Positions 28,693 through 36,715 of a stretch of DNA of 48,495 nt are shown in pieces. The notes under the pieces were generated by a model. It was given only the letters and a program-made list of their open reading frames with translations. It did no database searches and was not told where the DNA came from. Source of the DNA: Longimicrobiales bacterium. GTDB taxonomy: Bacteria > Gemmatimonadota > Gemmatimonadetes > Longimicrobiales > Gaopeijiaceae. The position numbers and the translations under genes are program-made. The stretch is from contig JANQLR010000233.1 of the NCBI GenBank assembly GCA_028280525.1, positions 1 to 48,495 of the forward strand, in the 5' to 3' direction. Each line of letters opens with the position of its first letter. Within the stretch, counting starts at the first letter, position 1.

Positions 28693-30567
28693 ATGAGCCG
28701 GCCTACGGCCCTCGTCCCACGCTGCCGAGGATGGATGATGACCGACCGCGCGCGCCGACCCCGCACCGCCCTCGATCGCCGACCGAGGCGGGCGGCCCGA
28801 GCCTCCGTCTCCGCCGTCCTGGTGTCCCTCTCCATCGTGGCCTGCGCCGCCGGGACCGACGCGGGGGAGCGGACGCCCTCCCCCTGGCGGCAGACCGCGT
28901 GGGCCGTACGCGGCGATACGCTCCCGGCTCCGTCGTCCCCCGACGGACTCGAACGGGGCGGGGCGGAGTCGGTCCGGATCGACGCCGACCGACCCTTCCG
29001 CCTGCGCTTCGAGGTCGAGTGGCCCGAGGCGGGAGCGCTGCCGGCCGGGGAGCGCTTCGGCCTCGAGGTCCGTCGGAACGGCGGGGCCTGGGAGCCGATG
29101 CTGGCGCGCGACTTTCCGTACCCCGACGAGATCTCGACCCCCCGCTCGAGCGTCGTGCACGCGACGGCGTGGAGGCACGGGGATCCCGCCGGGGACCTCC
29201 TGGACGGGTCGGGGGCCGCCTTCGCCGGGGGCGGCGCGGTGGCGAAGGACTCGGTGACGGCGCCGGGAGCGATCGACGGGGCATCAACGGGGCCGGCCCA
29301 GACCGAGTGGGAGTGGGCGGTCGTCGTCCGGCTCTACGCCGACGGTGGAGTAGCGAATGCGGCGGGCGACGCCTTCGAGTTCCGGATGGTCGACGGGGCA
29401 GGTCGTCCGGTCGGCGTCGGCGCGGGAGGGCCCGCACGGGTCGAGCTCCGCGTCCCCGATCGTCACCTGGGCGGGACCTACGTCGAGACCCCGGGGGTGC
29501 TCGGGCCGTGGCAGGCCCCGGACGGCGCCCTCTACTTCCCCATGGAGCCAGCCGAGACCTACAACGTCCTCATGATGGTGAAGTCGGTGGACGGAGGGCG
29601 GAGCTGGGTCGAGGTGGACGGAAGGAATCGACCCCTCACCGACGACCTCGAGGGCTTTGCGACGGCGGCCCACGGGGGTCGGGTCTGGATGCTCCACCAG
29701 ATCTCCGAGGCCGTCTACCTGCACGCCTTCGCCACGACGGACGCGGAGGACGAGGTGGACCGGTGGGTCGTGCGCGACGAACTCGTCGCCGAGCATTCGG
29801 AGCCGCCGACCCAGGTCGCCGCGCTCGTCGCTCACCCGGACGGTCGTCTCGTCGCAGTCTACGCGGACTCCCTCGGGATGAGGAGCCGGGTGCGCGCGAC
29901 CGACGGGACGTGGGGGGAGGAGCGGCGCGTCGACGGCCCGGCCGGGACGGTGTCCTCCGGGGTGATGGCGGCCCGGGGCGCGGACGGTCGGATCCACCTC
30001 GCCTACACCGCGGGGAGTCCCGAAGGCCGCGACGTGTGGTATCGCACCCTCTCCGACGACGGCGTCCCCGGCGGGGCCACCCGGATCGCGACGGGGGTCG
30101 GGGTGACCGACGACGATATCGGCGCCGTCGCCCCCCTCGTGCACCTTCCCGACTCCGGCGTGACGGTCGTCCTCTACCGACTGGACGACGGTTTCCTCTA
30201 CTCCCGCTCCGTCCTCGACGGGGGCTCCTGGACCCCGGCACGGCGCGTCCTCGATCGGTCGGTCGTCCAGAACGGTTCGGACTCCGAACAGGTCGGGGTC
30301 GACGCGGTCGGGTTCGACGGTCGCGTGATCGCCGCCGTCATCGACGAGGAGACACGGGACCTGCGCCTCGTCGAGGGGCGCCCCGACGCCTCGGGAGCGA
30401 TTCGGTGGGCCGCGCCCCGGTCGCTCGTCGACGACGTCAACGCGCAGTGGGTGCGTGGCGCCGTGATCCGTCGAGCGGATGGCACGCCCGTCTACGGCAT
30501 CGTCTACGACGCGGGGTCGGATGGGGGCGCGGGGATGAACCGCTACGTGGAGTGGCCGCTCAACTGA
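28693..30567 (+). CDS. Lipoprotein with BNR/sialidase-like repeats
   Basis: Lipobox-like LSIVAC; Asp-box-like SVDGGRSWVEV; beta-rich. Start uncertain (28693, 28735 or 28738). Confidence 0.6.
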   Translation: MSRPTALVPRCRGWMMTDRARRPRTALDRRPRRAARASVSAVLVSLSIVACAAGTDAGERTPSPWRQTAWAVRGDTLPAPSSPDGLERGGAESVRIDADRPFRLRFEVEWPEAGALPAGERFGLEVRRNGGAWEPMLARDFPYPDEISTPRSSVVHATAWRHGDPAGDLLDGSGAAFAGGGAVAKDSVTAPGAIDGASTGPAQTEWEWAVVVRLYADGGVANAAGDAFEFRMVDGAGRPVGVGAGGPARVELRVPDRHLGGTYVETPGVLGPWQAPDGALYFPMEPAETYNVLMMVKSVDGGRSWVEVDGRNRPLTDDLEGFATAAHGGRVWMLHQISEAVYLHAFATTDAEDEVDRWVVRDELVAEHSEPPTQVAALVAHPDGRLVAVYADSLGMRSRVRATDGTWGEERRVDGPAGTVSSGVMAARGADGRIHLAYTAGSPEGRDVWYRTLSDDGVPGGATRIATGVGVTDDDIGAVAPLVHLPDSGVTVVLYRLDDGFLYSRSVLDGGSWTPARRVLDRSVVQNGSDSEQVGVDAVGFDGRVIAAVIDEETRDLRLVEGRPDASGAIRWAAPRSLVDDVNAQWVRGAVIRRADGTPVYGIVYDAGSDGGAGMNRYVEWPLN

Positions 30568-30585
30568 CCCGGCGCCCCGCCCCGG

Positions 30586-31101
30586 TCAGAAGATGTCCTG
30601 CAGGAGCGCGACGCTGATCCCCCCCGACATGTAGAGACGTGCGCCGTCGAACTCCTCCGACCAGACCGGGCCGATGAGGAAGTTCGCGATCTCGTTCTCG
30701 TGCAGGACGAAGCGTGCGAGCGGCCCCACGTTCCCCGGCTCGAGGTCGATGTGGCCCATTGCGCCGACGCGCTCCAGCAGGCCCATCCGCACCTTGTAGG
30801 AGAGGCCCGCACGAAACACGGCGGTGAAGTCGAGGTCGCTATCCTCGTCCTCCGGGAAGGCGAAGTTCAGCCCCCCGCCCAGGCTGACGTCGAAGGCCCA
30901 CGGTCGGCTGAGCACCTCGCCGTTCACGATCTGCCGCTCTCCGAGCAGGACCGACCTCTCGTTGAGCAGGAGGAGCTGAAGCGACTCGGTGTCGGTCCCC
31001 CAACTCGCGTTCCACTCCTGGGCCGAGCCGGCGACGGGCGAAGCGAGGGCGACGAGAACGGCCAGGAGGAGGGGGCGCGGTGCTCGGATTCGCATCTGCA
31101 T
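30586..31101 (-). CDS. Secreted / outer-membrane beta-barrel-like hypothetical protein
   Basis: MQMRIRAPRPLLLAVLVALASPVAGSAQEW signal peptide; beta-strand-like remainder. Confidence 0.6.
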   Translation of the reverse strand: MQMRIRAPRPLLLAVLVALASPVAGSAQEWNASWGTDTESLQLLLLNERSVLLGERQIVNGEVLSRPWAFDVSLGGGLNFAFPEDEDSDLDFTAVFRAGLSYKVRMGLLERVGAMGHIDLEPGNVGPLARFVLHENEIANFLIGPVWSEEFDGARLYMSGGISVALLQDIF

Positions 31102-31136
31102 CGAAGGAAGTCTCCTTGTGAGGTGTCGCCGTGGCA

Positions 31137-32210
31137 CTAGATCGCCGGCGCGGGCTTGAGAGGCTTGTGGAAGAAGTCCTCGATCAGGTCGAGGACCTCG
31201 CGGTCCGAACAGAGCCACGCGTGCGCCTTGGCGTCCTGCAGAACCAGTCGCGTGTCGTGGTCGTCCGGCCCCATTCGATCGTTCGTCTCGTCCCACGGGA
31301 CCAGCCCGTCGCCCCGGACCCTCTCGTAGTCGTCGGAGAAGACGGCGTCCTTCTGAGGCACGTGGAAGGGGGTGGGCTGCTCCATGCCGAAGAGGGTGAG
31401 GACGTGGACTCCCGCCATGTGCGAGAAGGGGCCCGAGAGCATCCGGTGCACGTCGCGGACCCGTTCGAGGAGGTCGTCGGACGGCTCCGGCACCCCGATC
31501 GGGGGCACCTTCTCATCCCACCCGGCCGGGAAGACCAGCTGTCTCGGACGCCTGCGGGGATCGCCGTTCTCCCGCAGGAGAGCGTTCCACGCGGGCATCA
31601 TCTGCAGGAGGGCCGGCCAGCTTCGGCTGGCCTGGACGACCGCCTTGATGTTGGCCTTCCCGAGATCGCCGCGCCCGAAGACGAGCGCATCCGTGGCCCG
31701 AACCGTCCCCGCGAAGGGCACCCCGACGAGCGCGACGCGCCCCACCATGCTGGCGAACTCCCGGGGGCTCTCCGCGAGCATCGACGCGAGCGCGATGACC
31801 AGCCCGCCCTGCGAATGACCGATCAGGTTCCAGCGCTTCTTGGTGCCACCGTCGGTCCGCCGTCGCAGCTCGTCGAGCAGGAGGGTGGCGTTGTACCGCA
31901 GGTCCGCCCGCCAATCGTACGGCCAGTCGTCGTCCCGGCGGACGCGCTTGTAGGGCTCCTTCGTCACCTCGTCCGCGACGATGCTGTTCCCCGCCTCGAG
32001 GGAGGTCTCCTTCGGGGCCAGCTGGCCGGGCTCGTGCTCCATGGAGAGGAGCTTTCGAACGGCCGCCGGAGTCCGGTTCCCGAGGTCCTTCGGACCCAGG
32101 TCGAAGAGGGGCAGCCCCGCTCTCGCTGCGTTGTAGACGTGCGTCCCCGTCAGCGTCTCGCGGAGCTTCGTTGCCTGCGTGCCTGGAATCAGGAGTGTGG
32201 GCTCGGCCAC
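31137..32210 (-). CDS. Alpha/beta hydrolase, lipase/acyltransferase-like
   Basis: EPTLLIPGTQATKL, WNLIGHSQGGLVIALAS nucleophile elbow; GTG 32210 favoured over ATG 32363. Confidence 0.72.
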   Translation of the reverse strand: MAEPTLLIPGTQATKLRETLTGTHVYNAARAGLPLFDLGPKDLGNRTPAAVRKLLSMEHEPGQLAPKETSLEAGNSIVADEVTKEPYKRVRRDDDWPYDWRADLRYNATLLLDELRRRTDGGTKKRWNLIGHSQGGLVIALASMLAESPREFASMVGRVALVGVPFAGTVRATDALVFGRGDLGKANIKAVVQASRSWPALLQMMPAWNALLRENGDPRRRPRQLVFPAGWDEKVPPIGVPEPSDDLLERVRDVHRMLSGPFSHMAGVHVLTLFGMEQPTPFHVPQKDAVFSDDYERVRGDGLVPWDETNDRMGPDDHDTRLVLQDAKAHAWLCSDREVLDLIEDFFHKPLKPAPAI

Positions 32211-32554
32211 GACCTTCGCCTCCTCGGGAGGGGGGAACGGCGAGCAGCACGACGCGGAGCGAATCGGTCCGGTCGGTGCGGCAGGGGGTGGGCATACGAC
32301 AGGGTGGGTCACCTCGGTCGACGCGACGGCCTCGTTGGGTAGGGGCCGCGCGACCCTCGACACCTTTCGTTACGGAAAGGCTCTCCGTTCCGCAAGCGAG
32401 GGCTCGCGATCGATCGGACGATCCCAAGCGATTTCCTACCGTAGGGGTCGATTCCTCCAACCCTCCGTCGCCACTGGGGCTGCGTGGCGGGTCGGGGCCC
32501 GCCCCCGAGGGGCCCTGCGTCCGGCGAAGGATGCGTGCGGCTCGATCGGGGGCC

Positions 32555-32606
32555 TTGATTGTACGAACGACCGTTCGTACACTATCGAACACGAACGATC
32601 GTTCGT
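32555..32606 (+). promoter_or_regulatory. Promoter with two TetR-type operators
   Basis: TTGATT (32555-32560) + 17-bp spacer + TACACT (32578-32583). Palindrome 1 GTACGAACG-AC-CGTTCGTAC 32561-32580; palindrome 2 ACGAACGATCGTTCGT 32591-32606. Confidence 0.75.
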
Positions 32607-32639
32607 ACACCATCTGAATCGTACGTTTCACGACACCGG

Positions 32640-33161
32640 ATGCGAGATCTCATCTTCCAGCGCGCCCTGGAGCTCTTCTCCGAGAAGGGATACCGAGGCG
32701 CATCGATGCGCGAGCTGGCGAGGCGGTGCGGCACGACCCCGTCCAACGTCTACAACTACTTCCCGAGCAAGGAGGAGCTGCTGCGGGAGGTGTTTCGTGT
32801 GGGGGGAGACCAGATCCGGGAGACGCTCGCGGCCGACGAGACCGACTCGGGAACGGATCGAGGCCGGTACCTGCGCCGAGTCCTGCGGACGGTGACGGAG
32901 AATCACCTCCTGTGGAGGATGATCCACCAGCTCCGCTTGAACGAGGAGGTGAGCCAGGTCCTGGAGAGCGAGTTCCAGACCGTCCTGGATGACGCCCTCG
33001 GCGACCTGGAGTCCTACTGCTCGGAGCCTTGGCTCCTGCTCGTGATCGTGGACGGCCTGGTCGCCTCCCGACTGCAGGGGCTGCCCCATCCCCCCGACGA
33101 CAAGGTTGTCCGAACCGTCGTGAGATGCCTGGAGGCTCTCGATGAACCCGACGCGACCTAA
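32640..33161 (+). CDS. TetR/AcrR-family transcriptional regulator
   Basis: MRDLIFQRALELFSEKGYRGASMRELARRCGTTPSNVYNYFPSKEELLREVF. Confidence 0.92.
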   Translation: MRDLIFQRALELFSEKGYRGASMRELARRCGTTPSNVYNYFPSKEELLREVFRVGGDQIRETLAADETDSGTDRGRYLRRVLRTVTENHLLWRMIHQLRLNEEVSQVLESEFQTVLDDALGDLESYCSEPWLLLVIVDGLVASRLQGLPHPPDDKVVRTVVRCLEALDEPDAT

Positions 33162-34014
33162 GCCCGCCTGGCTGGACCCCGACCTCTTCCCCTTCGAGCC
33201 CGACGCCATCCGCCTGGACGAAGGCACCGTCTCCTGTCTGGACGAGGGAGAGGGCCCTCCGGTCCTCCTCCTGCACGGAACTCCGGGATGGGGATTCGAA
33301 TTCCGATCGGTCGTCCCCGAGTTGAGCGGCAGCCACCGAGTCATCGTGCCGGACCTCATGGGCTTCGGCCTGTCGGACCGGATTCCCGGCGGAGACTACA
33401 CCGTCGCCGGGCACGCCCGTCGCCTCGTCGAGCTCCTCGACCACCTCGAGCTGGAGGACGTGCACCTGGTCCTCCACGACTTCGGGGGGCCGATCGGCCT
33501 CGGAGCCGCCCTCGATCGCCCCGCGCGCGTCCGACGGATCACGGTGATGAACTCGTGGGCGTGGCCGCTGAATGGCGATCCCGCCTTCGACCGGACGAAG
33601 TGGCTGACCGGGCGTCTGGGCGGCTTCCTCTACCGGCGGATGAACTTCTCGGCGAAGGTCCTCGTTCCGGCGGCGTTCAGCGACCGAACGCGCCTGACCC
33701 GCGAGGTGCATCGGCACTTCGTCGAGGCCCAGGATCCCGACGCCCGCGAGGCGGCCTTCACCTTCGCGAAGGAGCTCCTCGGCGCGAAGACCTTCTTCGA
33801 GAAGATCTGGGCCGCCCGGGGAACGCTCGGTTCGAAGGTGCAGCGGGTGGTGTGGGGGATGGCCGACCCGCTGATGCCCCCGGCGAACTTCCTCCCCAAG
33901 TGGCGGGAGTTCGCACCGGGCGCCGATGTGATCGAGGTGGAGGGCGTCGGGCACTACGTGCAGGAAGAGGCCCCGCAGGCCGTCGTCGACGCGATCCGCG
34001 AGACGGTCTTATGA
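33142..34014 (+). CDS. Alpha/beta hydrolase, haloalkane-dehalogenase-like (Asp nucleophile)
   Basis: PPVLLLHGTPGWGFEFRSVVPEL...LVLHDFGGPIGLGAALD; overlaps tetR by 20 nt. Confidence 0.8.
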   Translation: MNPTRPKPAWLDPDLFPFEPDAIRLDEGTVSCLDEGEGPPVLLLHGTPGWGFEFRSVVPELSGSHRVIVPDLMGFGLSDRIPGGDYTVAGHARRLVELLDHLELEDVHLVLHDFGGPIGLGAALDRPARVRRITVMNSWAWPLNGDPAFDRTKWLTGRLGGFLYRRMNFSAKVLVPAAFSDRTRLTREVHRHFVEAQDPDAREAAFTFAKELLGAKTFFEKIWAARGTLGSKVQRVVWGMADPLMPPANFLPKWREFAPGADVIEVEGVGHYVQEEAPQAVVDAIRETVL

Positions 34015-34029
34015 CGCCGCCTCGCTCCC

Positions 34030-36645
34030 CTACCGTCCCGGCCCCAGCAGCACCGCGTTCATGAAGAGGAGCATCGTCGCCTCGGTGTAGGCGCGGTAGT
34101 TGGGGTCCTCCGCGAAGGCGATGACCTGCCCGCGGCCCATCGGCTCGTGCATGAGGAAGGCCTTGTTCGCGAGCTGGGGCTTCGCCTCCTCCCAGACGAT
34201 CCCGGAGAGGACCAGGTCGTCGCCCTCGCCGTAGCGGCCGACGTTGGTGCCGGCGTCGAGGGTGAGCGGGGTGAAGACGCGGCGCCCGTCGACGAGCGCG
34301 CCGATCTCTCCGTCGGTACCGCTCGCGAGCCAGTGGTCGGCGTCCAACCGTACGCGCAGGATCGCGCCGGGCACGTCCTCGGGGCTCTCGTCGTCGGGGA
34401 CGATCTCGTCGAGGTAGTCGATGGGCTGGTCGGGGGTGCCCTCGTTCGGCGGATCGGTCTCGGGATCCCGCCCGCCCCGCCGCTCCGACGCGGTCGAGAG
34501 GAGGCCCGCCCGGGCGGCCCACGCGGTCGACTGGGCCATGGTGATGAGCGTACCTCCGTCGCGGACCCAGCTCTCGATGCGGCTCTGCAGCCCGTTGCCC
34601 ACGGCGCTCCCGTAGTTTCCGCTCGGGAAGACGATCACGTCGTAGTCGGAGAGGATCACCCGCCCGAGGCTGGAGGCACGGACCGCGGTCGTCCGCTGAC
34701 CGTAGCGTCGCTCGAGGACGTACCGCGTCCACCCGGTGCTGTAGACCGAACCGGGCTCGTCGTAGACCAGGAGGACGCGCGGCTCCCGAAGCGCACGCAC
34801 GCTGCTGCTCCCGAGCGACGTCCCCTCGCGAACGTAGGAGTCGTCGATGGGGACGACCTCGGCGCCGTGGCGCTGTGCGATCTCGCCGAGTCGGTCGACG
34901 AGGTCCGGTCCGTTCTCGGCGGTGCGCACGATCGCCGTGCCGACGGCGAAGCGCCGGCCGAGGAGGACGAAGCTCTCCCCCGCGGCCCGCACCGTGATCC
35001 CCTCGCGCAGCGCTTCGGCCACCGCCGCCGCGGCATTCGTCCCCCACGGCATGAGGTAGCCGACGTGCGCGTGCGGCAGCCGCGCGTCACCGGTCGGCCT
35101 GCGCTCCTCCGACAGGAGCTCTCCCGCGGCCCCGGTGGGCCGATCGGCCACCACCACCTCGACGTCCCAGAGCAGGCTCTGGCTCCACGCCGTCAGGTCG
35201 TAGATCTCGCTCGACTCGCGGTTGGCCCGCCGGTCGATCTGTCGCTGGACGAAGCTCTCCTCCATCGGGACGTGGTCGTCGAGGAGGTCGCGGATGAAGC
35301 GATGCGCCGGCTGCGCCATCGGCACGATGAAGGTGCCCCGCTCCGGCAGCGTCCGCCCGTTCACCCGCACCTCCCCGCTGGGCGTCCGGACCTCGATCCC
35401 GTTCTTCACCAGGAGGCGGGCCAGGCGCTCCGACAGCCCCGGATCTTGCGCCGAGTGCAGGAGGTACTCGGCGGGACCATCCTCCCCGAGCTCGACACCC
35501 TCCTGCCGGAAGGCGAGGTAGTCGCTCAGGATCCGCTCCCGGTTCGTCGCAGCCGTCACCATCGTCGTGATCGCGGCGGTGAAGTTCTGCAAGACGCCCT
35601 TCCCGTAGCTCAGGACGTTGCCGTCCTCCTGCTGGTAGAGGAGGGCGCGCGGCGACGCCTGCTCGTACGTCATCCCGATGGCGCCGTGACTCATCGGCCA
35701 CATGTCGACGTAGCCCGGATAGAAGAGGTCGTAGACGTCGCGGTTGAAGTAGGGGAAGCCGCGGGCGTCGAAGGCGCGGGCGTTCGCCTCGCCGAAGACG
35801 TCCATCAGCGCGATCTGCCGCTCCCCGAACCAGGGATTCGACGGGGGCGCGGTCGGCGGGAAGAAGAAGGTCGAGTTGCCGCCCATCTCGTGCAGGTCGA
35901 CCACGACGTGGGGCCAGAAGCGCCGGAAGACCTCGGCCACCTTCCCCTGCGTCTCCACCTGACTCTGGATGAAGAGGTCCCGGTTGAGGTCGAAGAGGTA
36001 GTGGTTCACCCGACCGCCGGGCCACGGTTCGTCGTGCTCGGCGGAGTAGGGGTCCGGGTCGGGCCAGCGCGCCTGCGCCATCGTGTTCTGCATCACGAAG
36101 CGTTGCCGACCATCCGGGTTCTCGATCGGGTCGATGATGATCAGCGACCGCTCCAGCACGAGGTCGACGTCCGGGTCGCCCTGCGCCGCCAGGAGGTGAT
36201 ACGCCTCGGCCATCGCCGCGCCCGCCGGGGTGATCTCGTTCCCGTGCACGCTGTGCATCAGCGCGGTCACGACCGGTACCCGCTCGAGGACCGCCTCGAG
36301 CTCCGTCTCCGAAGCGCCGCGGGGGTCGGCCAGCCGCTCCAGATCCTCGATGACCGCATCGAGGCCGGCGATCCGCTCCGGCGTCCCGATGACCATCGCC
36401 ACGAGCGGCCGGCCCTCCCAGCTGGTGGCGTACCGGATCAGGTGCGTCCGGTCCGGCGCGGCCTCGGCGAGTGCCTCCATGTAGCGCACGATCTGATCCG
36501 GCGGCGTGACCTGGTCCTGGAAGTCGTGACCGACGACCTGCTCGAGTGTCGGAATCTCGGGGTCGTAGCGGGTGCCGGGAGACAGCTCCTGCATCGAGGG
36601 CGAGGGCACCTGGATGAGGGCGGCGAGGGCCAGAGAGGCGAGCAT
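34030..36645 (-). CDS. M14-family zinc carboxypeptidase-like secreted protein
   Basis: HSVHGNEITPAGAAMAEAYHLL, IIIDPIENPDGRQRFV, NRDLFIQSQ, VVVDLHEMGG; signal peptide MLASLALAALIQVPSPS. Confidence 0.85.
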   Translation of the reverse strand: MLASLALAALIQVPSPSMQELSPGTRYDPEIPTLEQVVGHDFQDQVTPPDQIVRYMEALAEAAPDRTHLIRYATSWEGRPLVAMVIGTPERIAGLDAVIEDLERLADPRGASETELEAVLERVPVVTALMHSVHGNEITPAGAAMAEAYHLLAAQGDPDVDLVLERSLIIIDPIENPDGRQRFVMQNTMAQARWPDPDPYSAEHDEPWPGGRVNHYLFDLNRDLFIQSQVETQGKVAEVFRRFWPHVVVDLHEMGGNSTFFFPPTAPPSNPWFGERQIALMDVFGEANARAFDARGFPYFNRDVYDLFYPGYVDMWPMSHGAIGMTYEQASPRALLYQQEDGNVLSYGKGVLQNFTAAITTMVTAATNRERILSDYLAFRQEGVELGEDGPAEYLLHSAQDPGLSERLARLLVKNGIEVRTPSGEVRVNGRTLPERGTFIVPMAQPAHRFIRDLLDDHVPMEESFVQRQIDRRANRESSEIYDLTAWSQSLLWDVEVVVADRPTGAAGELLSEERRPTGDARLPHAHVGYLMPWGTNAAAAVAEALREGITVRAAGESFVLLGRRFAVGTAIVRTAENGPDLVDRLGEIAQRHGAEVVPIDDSYVREGTSLGSSSVRALREPRVLLVYDEPGSVYSTGWTRYVLERRYGQRTTAVRASSLGRVILSDYDVIVFPSGNYGSAVGNGLQSRIESWVRDGGTLITMAQSTAWAARAGLLSTASERRGGRDPETDPPNEGTPDQPIDYLDEIVPDDESPEDVPGAILRVRLDADHWLASGTDGEIGALVDGRRVFTPLTLDAGTNVGRYGEGDDLVLSGIVWEEAKPQLANKAFLMHEPMGRGQVIAFAEDPNYRAYTEATMLLFMNAVLLGPGR

Positions 36646-36715
36646 GGCGCGATCGGGTCGGGGGCGTCGGGGAGGGGCGGGCGGGAATATGGGCCGCCCT
36701 CCCCCCCGAGGCACC

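Noticed and set aside
32211-32559. Small ORFs between the lipase-like gene and tetR (e.g. 32171..32617 +)
   Set aside because: Low-complexity translations and no ribosome-binding context; treated as intergenic, though the lipase start could be ATG 32363.
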